DNA of 64,000 nt from Candidatus Albibeggiatoa sp. nov. NOAA (lineage in GTDB: Bacteria; Pseudomonadota; Gammaproteobacteria; Beggiatoales; Beggiatoaceae). The stretch's first letter is position 1, and every line of letters starts with the position of its first letter. The stretch is from contig JAOXRS010000152.1 of assembly GCA_025800385.1 (NCBI GenBank), forward strand, positions 62,001 to 126,000, read 5' to 3'. Positions 1 to 8,933 of this stretch are shown piece after piece. The translations under genes and the position numbers were made by a program. The notes beneath the pieces were generated by a model. That model saw only the letters and a program-made list of their open reading frames with translations, was not told where the DNA came from and did not search any database.

Positions 1-1
1 G

Positions 2-286
2 ATGCTGGGTACGATTGGTGGGGAAAAGCGCATGGATGGGACAGTGATTGCGGATGCGGTGAATTTGGCCTCTCGCGTGGAAAGCTTAACTAAAAATTAC
101 ACCACGGATTTATTAATTACCCACAACACTTATTTACAATTACAAGAAAAGTCACGTTACCATATTAAAAAAGTCGATGCGGTGAAAGTCAAAGGCAAAT
201 CTGAACTGGTGACGGTGTATGCCGTAGCTGCTTGCCAAACATATGCAAATAGACCACAAAAACCCATTGATGCTAAAAATACATAG
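2..286 (+). CDS. Class III adenylate/guanylate cyclase, C-terminal end (partial)
   Basis: The 5' part lies outside the window; only the last 94 codons are visible, so the first ATG here is internal. The visible segment is the end of a class III nucleotide cyclase catalytic domain: a GTIGG beta-strand followed by AVNLASRVE. The Asn and Arg of that motif match the pair that stabilises the transition state in this family. A short C-terminal strand ending VKGKSELVTVYAV is the usual close of the domain. The protein would make cAMP (or cGMP) from ATP or GTP; which one cannot be told because the specificity residues are upstream. Any sensor domain is also off the window. A cyclic-nucleotide-binding protein at 41886-42320 is a conceivable responder, but nothing links them directly. 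Confidence 0.85.
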   Translation: MLGTIGGEKRMDGTVIADAVNLASRVESLTKNYTTDLLITHNTYLQLQEKSRYHIKKVDAVKVKGKSELVTVYAVAACQTYANRPQKPIDAKNT

Positions 287-454
287 AAAAATTGTCAACA
301 AATACAAGCATACAGCATTCCTTAAGATATTCGTCATATTTTAGTATAAAACTCCTGTTATACTTATCGTTTTTATAAATAAATCGTATCTTCATAATTG
401 CTTTGCAAACATGACCCACTTTTAATTTGAAGATAGTTATAACGGATATAAATT

Positions 455-2596
455 ATGACCACCAATAAAGAACCTTTATGCGACGTGGTAGAAAAAAGTG
501 CTACGCCAACCGCAACAGCCAAACCTAACACGGACGTTAATTTACATCATTCAGATTTGTATATTAATCGTGAGTTGAGTTTGCTAGCGTTTCACCGTCG
601 AGTACTTGCTCAGGCAAAAGATGAAACCTTACCACTGCTTGAAAGATTACGTTTTATTTGTATTGCTAGTACCAATTTAGATGAATTTTTTGAAGTAAGA
701 GTTTCTGGTTTAAAGCAACAAGCTGACTTTGGCTCTACACAAGCAGGCCCTGATAATTTAGCACCATCGAAAGTATTAGAACGTATCAGCGTTGCAGCAC
801 ATGACTTTGTAAATGAACAATATCGATTATTAAATGAATGTATTTTGCCAGAATTAGAAAAGGAAGATATTTACTTTATAAAACGTGACCAATGGTCACA
901 CGAAACACACGAGTGGGTGCGGCAATATTTTGAAGATGAATTATTACCTATTTTAAGTCCCATCGGTTTAGACCCAGCTCACCCCTTCCCCCAAATTTTA
1001 AATAAAAGCTTAAACTTCATTGTTTCCTTAGAAGGCAAAGACGCATTCGGACGTGATAGCGGTTTAGCTATTGTACAAGCCCCTCGTTCTCTGCCACGCG
1101 TCATTCAATTACCAGATGAATATTCTGAACATGCTTACGAATTCATTTTCTTGTCTTCGATTATGCATGCTTATGTCGGTGATTTATTCCCTGGTATGAA
1201 AGTCACGGGTTGTTATCAATTCCGTTTAACTCGCAACAGTGATTTATTTGTTGATGAAGAAGAAGTAGACGATTTATTACGTGCCTTAGAGGGTGAATTG
1301 CCTAGCCGTCGTTATGGCGATTCGGTGCGTTTAGAAGTAGCAGATAATTGCCCAGATCACATGGTGCAGTTCTTAATGCGTCAGTTTAAGTTAGAAGAAC
1401 GTGACATATTCCAAGTTAATGGGCCTGTTAATCTAAATCGCTTAATGGCTGTACCTGATATGGTGAACCGCCCAGATTTACAATATCCAAGCTTTACACC
1501 AAGTTTACCACAAGGTCTTGGCCGTAACCTTTTCTCTTCGATTCGTGATGGTGACATTTTACTACACCACCCGTTCAACTCTTTCACACCTGTTATAGAT
1601 TTTATAAAGCAAGCTGCAGCTGATCCTCGTGTTTTAGCAATTAAGCAAACTTTATATCGTACGGGTGCGGGTTCGGTTTTGGTTGATGCCCTTGTTGAAG
1701 CAGCTAAAGCAGGCAAAGAAGTCACAGTGATTGTGGAATTACGTGCACGTTTTGATGAAGCAGACAACATCCGTTTAGCCAATCGCCTACAAGAGGCAGG
1801 TGCTCACATTGTATATGGAGTGGTTGGATATAAAACCCATGCAAAAATGATTATGGTCGTACGTCGTGAAGATCGTAAGTTACGCCGTTATGTACATTTA
1901 GGAACAGGTAACTATCACGCTCGTACCGCACGGATTTATACCGACTATGGTTTAATGACATGTGATGAAGAAATCGGTGAAGATGTACATAAAATGTTTA
2001 TGCAGCTGACCACTTTAGGCCGTGGTGCTCAGTTGAAGAAAATGTTGCAGTCACCATTTACTTTACATAAGGGTTTATTAGAACGGATTGAGCGCGAAGC
2101 TAATTTTGCGAAACAGGGTAAGCCTGCGCGTATCATGGCCAAAATGAATGCCTTAACCCAACCGCACATTATCCGAGCGTTATATCAAGCCTCTATGGCA
2201 GGTGTAAAAATTGATTTAATCATTCGTGGTATTTGTTGTTTACGCCCTGGTATCGAAGGCATTTCAGACAATATCCATGTACGTTCGATTGTCGGTCGCT
2301 TCTTAGAGCATACACGTTGCTTCTATTTTTATAACGATGACAATTCTGAAGTGTATTGCGCTAGTGCGGATTGGATGGATCGTAACTTATTAAAACGGGT
2401 TGAAGAATGCTATCCCGTTGAAAATCCAAAGCTGAAGGCTGAAGTTATTAACGGATTAGAGCTGTATTTGAAAGACAATGCTCAATCATGGGAATTAGAC
2501 AAAGATGGGCAATATGCACGGGTCTTACCACCATCAGGTGAAGAGCCACTTTCAGCGCAACAAACATTCTTAGAGACATTAGGGGAAAATAACTAA
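455..2596 (+). CDS. ppk1: Polyphosphate kinase 1
   Basis: Polyphosphate kinase reversibly transfers the ATP gamma-phosphate to inorganic polyphosphate chains, usually at the inner membrane. The 713-residue length fits the family. All four domains are recognisable: the N domain from about residue 30 (LYINRELSLLAFHRRVL), the head domain, and the two phospholipase-D-like C1 and C2 domains. The autophosphorylated His is in YKTHAK (His462) and the second conserved His in FLEHTRCF (His619). The signature HLGTGNYHARTARIY is intact. No ppx or phoU lies nearby; the next gene is a CULT-domain protein 79 bp downstream on the same strand. Polyphosphate storage would suit a sulfur-oxidising filamentous bacterium, but that is inference. 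Confidence 0.97.
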   Translation: MTTNKEPLCDVVEKSATPTATAKPNTDVNLHHSDLYINRELSLLAFHRRVLAQAKDETLPLLERLRFICIASTNLDEFFEVRVSGLKQQADFGSTQAGPDNLAPSKVLERISVAAHDFVNEQYRLLNECILPELEKEDIYFIKRDQWSHETHEWVRQYFEDELLPILSPIGLDPAHPFPQILNKSLNFIVSLEGKDAFGRDSGLAIVQAPRSLPRVIQLPDEYSEHAYEFIFLSSIMHAYVGDLFPGMKVTGCYQFRLTRNSDLFVDEEEVDDLLRALEGELPSRRYGDSVRLEVADNCPDHMVQFLMRQFKLEERDIFQVNGPVNLNRLMAVPDMVNRPDLQYPSFTPSLPQGLGRNLFSSIRDGDILLHHPFNSFTPVIDFIKQAAADPRVLAIKQTLYRTGAGSVLVDALVEAAKAGKEVTVIVELRARFDEADNIRLANRLQEAGAHIVYGVVGYKTHAKMIMVVRREDRKLRRYVHLGTGNYHARTARIYTDYGLMTCDEEIGEDVHKMFMQLTTLGRGAQLKKMLQSPFTLHKGLLERIEREANFAKQGKPARIMAKMNALTQPHIIRALYQASMAGVKIDLIIRGICCLRPGIEGISDNIHVRSIVGRFLEHTRCFYFYNDDNSEVYCASADWMDRNLLKRVEECYPVENPKLKAEVINGLELYLKDNAQSWELDKDGQYARVLPPSGEEPLSAQQTFLETLGENN

Positions 2597-2617
2597 TTTA
2601 ACCTTGGTGTCAGTCGA

Positions 2618-2648
2618 AGCTGGTGACGATTCATCACCGTTGCCAGCT
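2618..2648 (+). other. Stem-loop between ppk1 and the CULT gene
   Basis: AGCTGG (2618-2623) pairs with CCAGCT (2643-2648). An alternative inner pairing GGTGA/TCACC competes for the same left arm. There is no T-tract, so it is not a standard intrinsic terminator. It could be a processing site, an attenuator or a chance fold. Confidence 0.35.
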
Positions 2649-2675
2649 ATTAAACGGGTACAGAGGTAAATGATA

Positions 2676-3095
2676 ATGTCTGATACGCTATCTTTATCAC
2701 CTTGGATGTATTTTCAGGATGTCGTTGACCTAGAAAAAAAGCTACAAGAGGCATTACAGCAAGTTACAGCCTCCGATGATGGACAGCGCAAATTACTTTG
2801 TTATCATTGCAAACATCCTGTGACACTGCATCAACACAAAATCGAAATATCAGGCAAACATCAACATTATTTTACCAACCCTGATGATATTGAGTTTCAA
2901 CTCGGTTGTTTTAGTCATGCTCAAGGCTGTGCTACATCAGGACAACCCACCTTAGAACATACTTGGTTTTATAATTATTACTGGTCTTTTGCTTTATGCC
3001 AGAGCTGTCATACACATTTAGGCTGGCACTATCAAAATGGTCAACATCACTTTTATGGCTTAATATTAAACGCTTTACTCGATGAACCGAATTGA
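2676..3095 (+). CDS. Cereblon-like CULT-domain protein
   Basis: A 139-residue protein whose C-terminal 100 residues match the CULT (thalidomide-binding) fold of cereblon and its small bacterial homologues. Numbering from the ATG at 2676, chosen because AGAGG lies 9 bp before it (an ATG at 2670 would add two residues): zinc ligands C42-x2-C45 and C108-x2-C111, and aromatic cage W97, W103, W117 plus Y119. The spacing W-6-W-14-W, with the second CxxC at +5/+8 after the middle Trp, is the same as in human cereblon (W380/W386/W400, C391/C394). The EHTWF and GW motifs and the closing FYGL-x4-ALL also match. The first 35 residues are a predicted amphipathic helix. In known bacterial CULT proteins the cage binds cyclic imides and uridine; the physiological ligand is unknown. 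No signal peptide, so cytosolic. It probably shares the ppk1 transcript. Confidence 0.82.
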   Translation: MSDTLSLSPWMYFQDVVDLEKKLQEALQQVTASDDGQRKLLCYHCKHPVTLHQHKIEISGKHQHYFTNPDDIEFQLGCFSHAQGCATSGQPTLEHTWFYNYYWSFALCQSCHTHLGWHYQNGQHHFYGLILNALLDEPN

Positions 3096-3278
3096 TTTCA
3101 CTCTTTCTCCTCATTATCTCTGCGTCAATATTTAACCTTTTTAGAATTAACATAAATAGTTTGTTAAAAAGGTCGAAATATTGCAGTTTAAACCAAAAAT
3201 ATTAAAACGATATTCGAAAATATTTAAATAACAAGCTACAATGTTTCAACATTAATTTTTTGCTTGCAGGAGCATTCC

Positions 3279-4253
3279 ATGTTTAGAGCTTTGATACTGC
3301 TCACTTTATTAAGTGTCACCTCGTTGGCATCCGCCGAAATTATTTCCGTTAATAGCTTTATTAATTCAATGGTTAATGAACATGGTTTTGATAAAAAGCA
3401 GCTGCAACAACTATTCAAGCAAGTCAAAAAGAAAAACAATATTTTAAGAGTTATGAAACGTCCCGGAGAAGCCAAGCCGTGGTACGAATATCGTAAAATT
3501 TTCCTCACCTCTGATCGGATTAAACAAGGTGCTGTCTTTTGGCGTAAACATGCGAAAACCTTAGAACGTGCTGAAAAAACCTACGGTGTACCTGTTGAAA
3601 TTATCGTTGCAATTATCGGTGTAGAAACCTTTTACGGCAAACAACTGGGTAAATTCCGCATTATCGATGCTTTATATACTTTAGGTTTTCATTATCCAAA
3701 ACGGGCTGACTTCTTTCGTAAGGAGCTGAAAGAGTTTTTATTATTAACCCGTGAAGAGAACGTCAATCCATTACATCCTAAAGGTTCTTATGCTGGTGCA
3801 ATCGGTTATGGGCAATTTATTCCTAGCAGTTATCGCAATTATGCAATCGATTTCGATGGTGATGGCCAGCGTAATTTATGGAACGATGTAGAAGACAGTA
3901 TAGGCAGCGTAGCCAATTATTTACGTAACTATTCAAAAAGTTATGGCTGGAAGCCCGACCAAGCGGTGATTAAAGCGACCAAAGTACGTCCTAATGCAGT
4001 TAAAGCATTGCTTGATTTAGAATTTAAACCTACATTAACAGTCCGTCAGTTAAAGCAACGAGGCTTACAATTTGCTACCAACAAGTATGACAATTATTTA
4101 GGCTTGTTGATAGATTTAAAAACCGAGCAAGGTACATTGTATTGGGTTGGTTTTAATAACTTTTACATGTTAACCCGTTACAATAAAAGTAACCGTTATG
4201 CGATGGCCGTTTATCAATTAGCCCAAGCAATTAAGGCAAGCTATAATGAATAA
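3279..4253 (+). CDS. mltB: Lytic murein transglycosylase B
   Basis: MltB cleaves the MurNAc-GlcNAc bond of peptidoglycan with formation of 1,6-anhydro-MurNAc, in the periplasm. The protein has an N-terminal signal peptide ending LASA, the catalytic Glu in the motif IGVETFYGKQLG, and the family signature GAIGYGQFIPSSYRNYAIDFDG. The ATG at 3279 is preferred over an upstream TTG at 3264 because AGGAG lies at 3268-3272 with good spacing; this gives 324 residues. There is no Cys after the signal sequence, so it looks like a soluble form rather than a lipoprotein. The stop codon overlaps the start of the following rlpA by 8 bases, so the two wall enzymes are translationally coupled, a common mltB-rlpA pairing. 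Confidence 0.94.
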   Translation: MFRALILLTLLSVTSLASAEIISVNSFINSMVNEHGFDKKQLQQLFKQVKKKNNILRVMKRPGEAKPWYEYRKIFLTSDRIKQGAVFWRKHAKTLERAEKTYGVPVEIIVAIIGVETFYGKQLGKFRIIDALYTLGFHYPKRADFFRKELKEFLLLTREENVNPLHPKGSYAGAIGYGQFIPSSYRNYAIDFDGDGQRNLWNDVEDSIGSVANYLRNYSKSYGWKPDQAVIKATKVRPNAVKALLDLEFKPTLTVRQLKQRGLQFATNKYDNYLGLLIDLKTEQGTLYWVGFNNFYMLTRYNKSNRYAMAVYQLAQAIKASYNE

Positions 4254-4743
4254 ACGAATCCGATATGGAGCGTATTTTTTAAGTATTTGGTTGTTACAAG
4301 CCTGTACAACAACTACAGAAGTAGTACAACAACCCACTGTGGTTAAACCAACTCAGCCGAAACCTGTTGTAACGGTCAAGCCCACGCAGCAAAAGCCAAT
4401 CGTAGTTAAGCCTGTGCAGCCTGCTCCACCGCCTGATATTCGTGGCTTTCGACAACAAACTTATGCCACTTGGTATAACGTCATAGATCATGGTAACCCA
4501 ACAGCAAGCGGTGATGTTTATGATTACTATGCCATGACTGCAGCTCATCAGAATTTGCCGTTCGGTAGTCAAGTTCGGGTTCGGCACATCGCTACAGGCC
4601 GTAGTATTATTGTCACAATCAATGATCGCCAAGCGTCGGCTGTAATTAAGTTATCAACTATGGCTGCGAAGCAATTGGGCGTGTTAGGAAAAGCTAACCA
4701 ACGCGTTAGCATTGAAGGTCTGAGTGTTAAACGATTGCGTTAG
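4246..4743 (+). CDS. rlpA: RlpA-like septal lipoprotein (double-psi beta-barrel)
   Basis: 165 residues. The signal peptide ends in a lipobox LLQAC, so Cys20 would be lipidated and the protein anchored in the outer membrane. A Pro/Lys/Val-rich linker (about 25-65) of repeating VVKPTQPKP-type units leads to the double-psi beta-barrel domain (about 70-165). That domain has the conserved ATWY, HGNPTASGD, MTAAH, LPFG and TINDR motifs of RlpA. RlpA proteins are lytic transglycosylases acting on peptide-free glycan strands at the septum; activity here is inferred from the intact motifs. There is no SPOR domain, so septal targeting would need another route. The start overlaps the end of mltB. Confidence 0.92.
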   Translation: MNKRIRYGAYFLSIWLLQACTTTTEVVQQPTVVKPTQPKPVVTVKPTQQKPIVVKPVQPAPPPDIRGFRQQTYATWYNVIDHGNPTASGDVYDYYAMTAAHQNLPFGSQVRVRHIATGRSIIVTINDRQASAVIKLSTMAAKQLGVLGKANQRVSIEGLSVKRLR

Positions 4744-4828
4744 TGCGAAACAGTACTTAGCCTAGATTTTAAAAAACACTTTGTATATCAGCTATGTACT
4801 TATCATATATTTTTCAGTTTAAATTTTG

Positions 4829-4852
4829 ATGGCTATACATTTGTGTAGCCAT
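4829..4852 (+). terminator. Stem-loop after mltB-rlpA
   Basis: An almost perfect 11-bp inverted repeat with only two bases between the arms: ATGGCTATACA then TGTGTAGCCAT, one G-T wobble. It lies 86 bp after rlpA and lacks a strong T-tract. A wider 9-bp inverted repeat (CACTTTGTA at 4777-4785, TACAAAGTG at 4861-4869) encloses it. Terminator is the likeliest role. The rest of the 330-bp gap to 5075 holds no gene that I can see. Confidence 0.4.
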
Positions 4853-5074
4853 ATTTACTGTACAAAGTGAAATACTTAAAGTAATTTCAAGCTATAATAA
4901 TGCCTCTTACCAATGATGCTCTTAATACTAAGCTAACAGCCTTACGATTTAACTTTAAATACAATTACGCAATATCTAATTTTTGTAAGATATTAATTGA
5001 TTGTTGCTAAACTTTGCTAGATATTATGACCAACTTTAATATATAACCTTTTAAAAGTATTAAAATAATTCCAT

Positions 5075-6712
5075 ATGAATATAGTTAATAAGCAAGAGAA
5101 TATTAGTAATATATTTTTTGTTTTAGCCGTTATAATTGCTGCAATTGCCTCATTATTTTTGTTTAAACAAGGCCTTATGCCATGTGATGATGCTTATATT
5201 ACATTTCGTCACGCAAAAAACTTTGCCATGGATTTATGGCCTGCTTGGAATTTAACTGGAGAACCAGTATTAGGATCAACAACCCCAGGGTTTGTACTTA
5301 TACTTGGTTCTATAGGATTAATATTTGGTAGTCATAATATTGAAATTATCGCACTTTTTGTAAACATTATAGTGCTATTCTTTCTTGTCATCATATCCTA
5401 TTTAATAACTTTAGATATTTGTAAATCTTATGTTGCCTCTATATTAACAGCAATTTTAGTTGGGTTTAATTCCGTTAATATTTATACATTATCTCTTGGT
5501 TTTGAATCTGGCTTATTTGCTTCAGTCGTATTATCTTGCTTTTACTTGGCTCGTAAAAAGTATTATGCACTGGGTGCAATTGTTGCCTCTATTGCCCCTC
5601 TCATTAGACCTGAAGGTATTTTAGTTGTTGCAATCTTTTTTCTTTTTACTTATTTTGAAAGAGCTAAATTATTAAAATTAATACTATTATTCTGTATCAT
5701 TCCATTTATATATACTATATATTCACTCAACTTTTATGGCAGTGTAGTACCTCAATCTATAGAGGCAAAAAAACACTTTTCCACTATATACAAACCTTAT
5801 GATGAAACAGGTAATTTTGACTTTATATCAAGGGTTTCTGTCATCACGACAGAGGTTCAAACCCTATGGGTTGATAAAATTCAGCCAACTCTATTAACAG
5901 GGTTTACCATTGATAGAAGTGAAGAAGCTCAAAAGGTAAGTGCGATAATAGAAGGGCTGATTCTTTTATTTCTAATGCTTGCTGTGCCACTCTATTTATT
6001 ATTTAAAAAAGATCGACGCATCATTTATTTTCTATATCCAATCGGTTTTATATTGTTATATGCATTTATTGGACATGTACAATTTTGGTATTTACCATCA
6101 TTTATCACCTCGATTCTGATTGTGAGTATCTCGGGTGCGGTAATTCTTATAGATAAACTGAATTTAAAGACAATCCAGCATTATGCCCATTTTCTCATCA
6201 TATTCTTATTATTCTTTATACTGATAGATAACAATCAATATCGACTCAGTGAAGAAAAACATTTTATATATGCAGAAGACCCGAGAGGTAGTATTTACCG
6301 ATACTGGGAGCTTGAAAGGTTTATTAGCTACCGTAATGCAGCAGAGGCTTTAAATAATATATCTAATGAAAAAATAGATACATCATTAATCAATGAGGTT
6401 GGTTTCTTTGGGTATTTTTATAAAGGTAATGTATTTGACTCTGTCGGTTTGTGCTCACCAGAAGCGGTCGCATTTTACCCACCGCCAAAAGAAGATATTT
6501 TTAATTCTGATGGTACATACAAATCTGGATCAAATCAAATTATACCTAGTACAATGGTTTATGAAGTAAAACCAGATTACTTAGTAACTAGTCGGGTCAA
6601 TATATTGCACCTTTTAGAGCCATCTAGTGTATTTTTACAAGATTACGAATATTTGGGAAAATCTGGCACTGCATGGGGAGGAGACCCTGTTGACATATTT
6701 AAAAAGCGTTAA
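5075..6712 (+). CDS. GT-C type polyprenyl-phosphate-dependent membrane glycosyltransferase
   Basis: 545 residues with about ten hydrophobic helices. After the first helix comes CDDAYITFRHAKN, then a short loop containing GEPVLGSTTPGF. This layout (DD-x-A/YITFRYA in the first periplasmic loop, then a G-S/T-P motif) is typical of GT-C enzymes related to mycobacterial arabinofuranosyl- and mannosyltransferases. The paired Asp would bind the lipid-linked sugar. The C-terminal 150 residues after the last helix form a soluble periplasmic domain. Sugar and acceptor are unknown. The gene stands alone between gaps of 331 and 395 bp and is noticeably richer in A and T than its neighbours, which may mean acquisition by transfer. 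Confidence 0.7.
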   Translation: MNIVNKQENISNIFFVLAVIIAAIASLFLFKQGLMPCDDAYITFRHAKNFAMDLWPAWNLTGEPVLGSTTPGFVLILGSIGLIFGSHNIEIIALFVNIIVLFFLVIISYLITLDICKSYVASILTAILVGFNSVNIYTLSLGFESGLFASVVLSCFYLARKKYYALGAIVASIAPLIRPEGILVVAIFFLFTYFERAKLLKLILLFCIIPFIYTIYSLNFYGSVVPQSIEAKKHFSTIYKPYDETGNFDFISRVSVITTEVQTLWVDKIQPTLLTGFTIDRSEEAQKVSAIIEGLILLFLMLAVPLYLLFKKDRRIIYFLYPIGFILLYAFIGHVQFWYLPSFITSILIVSISGAVILIDKLNLKTIQHYAHFLIIFLLFFILIDNNQYRLSEEKHFIYAEDPRGSIYRYWELERFISYRNAAEALNNISNEKIDTSLINEVGFFGYFYKGNVFDSVGLCSPEAVAFYPPPKEDIFNSDGTYKSGSNQIIPSTMVYEVKPDYLVTSRVNILHLLEPSSVFLQDYEYLGKSGTAWGGDPVDIFKKR

Positions 6713-6953
6713 GCACCAGCCTGACTTTGGCTAATTATTTAAGTGTATTAAAATATCTTTATTAGTTTATAAGGTGCACATTGCTTAGTATTAAGCTCTG
6801 TAGAAATCCATTTGAAATTTTTTAACAGATGCTTAAGACAAAAAATAATATCATATACAAGAGAGGTTATTTTTTATAAACAACTTAGCCTTTATTCTAT
6901 TGAAAAGCTATTAGGTTCTTATGTGTACCTCTACAAAAAAACATATCTATGTA

Positions 6954-6995
6954 AACGCTTTGACATCATGATTAACTTCTGATGTTCAAAGCGTT
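6954..6995. other. Long stem-loop upstream of dusB
   Basis: AACGCTTTG (6954-6962) pairs with CAAAGCGTT (6987-6995); after a one-base bulge ACATCA pairs with TGATGT. The loop is about 11 bases. No T-tract follows on the plus strand. It sits in the 395-bp gap between the GT-C gene and dusB, which otherwise shows no gene. It may terminate the GT-C transcript or be part of the dusB leader. Confidence 0.4.
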
Positions 6996-7107
6996 AGCTA
7001 AAAAATTTCGTTATAATTCTCTGATTTGCCCGTCAAATATATCATCGACTGTTTGCAACCTTTGTATTTTTACGTGCTTTGCGATGTCAATTAGGAATGT
7101 GTGTTAA

Positions 7108-8097
7108 ATGTTAAATATCCCCAGTTTACAAATTGGCTCTTATCAACTACCAAACTGTTTAGTGCTTGCCCCAATGGCAGGTGTAACCGATCGTCCATTT
7201 CGACAACTCTGTAAACAAATGGGTGCAGGCATGGCTGTATCTGAAATGATTTCGTCGAATTCTCTGTTATGGGGAAGTGAAAAAACCAAACGTCGCGCCA
7301 ACCACACAGGTGAAATTGAACCACGTTCAGTACAAATTGCAGGTGCTGATCCAAAATTGATGGCCGAAGCCGCTAAGCATAATGTCGATAATGGAGCACA
7401 AATTGTAGACATTAATATGGGTTGCCCTGCGAAAAAAGTCTGCAATGTGATGGCAGGTTCAGCATTATTGAAAGATGAAGATTTGGTGAAGCAAATTTTA
7501 GATGCTGTTGTTAGCGCGGTTGATGTGCCTGTTACCTTGAAGATTCGTACAGGCTGGAATAAAGAACAACGCAACGCAATCAACATTGCCCAAATTGCGG
7601 AACAAGCAGGGGTGCAAGCTTTATCGATTCATGGTCGAACGCGGGCTTGTGCTTATAAAGGTGATGCGGAATACGATACGATTGCTGCAGTCAAAGCCTC
7701 TGTGAAAAACATCCCTGTAATTGCTAATGGGGATATTCGCACACCTGAAAAAGCCAAATTCGTCTTAGAATATACTAAAGCGGATGGCATTATGGTTGGG
7801 CGCGCAGCACAAGGTAGACCATGGATATTTCGGGAAATTTGGCATTATTTACAAACAGGCGAGTTGTTGCCAGAGCCTTCTGTATTTGAAGTCCGTGATA
7901 TTTTATTAAATCATATGGATAATTTGTATGAATTCTATGGCGAATATACGGGCGTTAGAATGGCGCGTAAACACTTAAGTTGGTATAGCAAAGGCCAACC
8001 TCACGCTGCATTATTTCGTGATACTGTGAATCGGGTTGAGTCTGCACCTGAACAAATGCGTTTAACTCATGAGTTTTTTGACAAAATTGCAGCTTAA
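7108..8097 (+). CDS. dusB: tRNA-dihydrouridine synthase B
   Basis: This flavoenzyme reduces uridine to dihydrouridine in the D-loop of tRNA. The 329-residue TIM-barrel begins with the family motif LAPMAGVTDRPFR. The catalytic Cys is in NMGCPAKKV, and the FMN-binding strands SIHGRTR, VIANGDI and GIMVGRAAQGRPWIF follow in order. DusB of gammaproteobacteria starts just this way (IGSYQLPN). In enterobacteria dusB precedes fis; here it is followed 113 bp later by a DUF502 membrane protein and no fis is present. AGGAAT about 10 bp before the ATG can serve as ribosome-binding site. Confidence 0.96.
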   Translation: MLNIPSLQIGSYQLPNCLVLAPMAGVTDRPFRQLCKQMGAGMAVSEMISSNSLLWGSEKTKRRANHTGEIEPRSVQIAGADPKLMAEAAKHNVDNGAQIVDINMGCPAKKVCNVMAGSALLKDEDLVKQILDAVVSAVDVPVTLKIRTGWNKEQRNAINIAQIAEQAGVQALSIHGRTRACAYKGDAEYDTIAAVKASVKNIPVIANGDIRTPEKAKFVLEYTKADGIMVGRAAQGRPWIFREIWHYLQTGELLPEPSVFEVRDILLNHMDNLYEFYGEYTGVRMARKHLSWYSKGQPHAALFRDTVNRVESAPEQMRLTHEFFDKIAA

Positions 8098-8210
8098 TCG
8101 ACCATCTTCCAAGTTGATAAGTGCAGAAAACGAACTGATCTAAGTGTCATTGTTTGACTTAAAAACAGATTATAATGACTGACAATATAAACTAATTAGA
8201 TGACTAAGCC

Positions 8211-8933
8211 ATGAGTAACCAGACTCCCGAAGAGCCTAAAAAACCTAAAGTGCCGCATATTCAACGCTATATCATCACAGGTGTGTTAACTGCGATTCCG
8301 ATTGTGGTCACGGTGTTTGTATTCCAATTTTTATTGGCAATGCTTTCACAAACGGGGCGGCCTATTGTTGATTTTATTTCTAACTCGTTTAAAACTAATT
8401 TTCCTGAGTTTTATAATTCAATTTGGATCACTTCTTTAGACCCTTGGCTTGTCACCACCTTTACCTCTTTTTTTGCAATTATGATGACCTTAGGAGCACT
8501 CTATCTTTTAGGTTGGGCAACGTCTAATTTTATCGGCAAAGCTTTGCTCAATGCGGTTGACTTAATCATGCACCGTATTCCTGTGATCGAAATGGTCTAT
8601 GGTGCAATGAAAAAGCTGGTTTCTTCGTTACAACAGCAACCGGGGGATGTGCAGCGAGTAGTTTTAGTTGAATTTCCAACGAAGGATATGAAAGTAGTGG
8701 GCTTTGTCACACGGACATTGACTGATAAAGTGACAGGTCAGAAGCTGGCAGCGGTTTATGTGCCTACTACACCTAATCCAACCTCAGGCTATTTGGAAAT
8801 TGTGCCATTAGAATATGTGACCGAAACCGATTGGAGTATGGACGAAGCCATGACGTTTATTATCTCAGGTGGAGCAGTCGCACCAGAACAAATACCTTAT
8901 AGCCAAGGTATTCATGCAGCAGTAAAAAATTAA
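8211..8933 (+). CDS. DUF502 family membrane protein
   Basis: 240 residues. A basic N-terminus (PKVPHIQRYIITG) leads into a first membrane helix at about 20-45 and a second at about 80-105. A conserved soluble segment follows with the DUF502 signatures IPVIEMVYGAMKKLV, VVLVEFPTKDMKVVGFVT and VYVPTTPNPTSGYLEIVP. The molecular function of the family is not established; some plant members (COV-like) affect trafficking. A TATAAT at 8171-8176 may be its -10 box, although no -35 at the ideal distance is clear. Its stop codon overlaps that of the convergent hemA by 4 bases (8930-8933), leaving no room for a terminator. Confidence 0.88.
   Translation: MSNQTPEEPKKPKVPHIQRYIITGVLTAIPIVVTVFVFQFLLAMLSQTGRPIVDFISNSFKTNFPEFYNSIWITSLDPWLVTTFTSFFAIMMTLGALYLLGWATSNFIGKALLNAVDLIMHRIPVIEMVYGAMKKLVSSLQQQPGDVQRVVLVEFPTKDMKVVGFVTRTLTDKVTGQKLAAVYVPTTPNPTSGYLEIVPLEYVTETDWSMDEAMTFIISGGAVAPEQIPYSQGIHAAVKN

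Noticed and set aside
8150-8176. TTGACT...TATAAT promoter for the DUF502 gene
   Set aside because: The spacer between the two boxes is only 11 bp, too short for a sigma-70 promoter; only the -10 is plausible.
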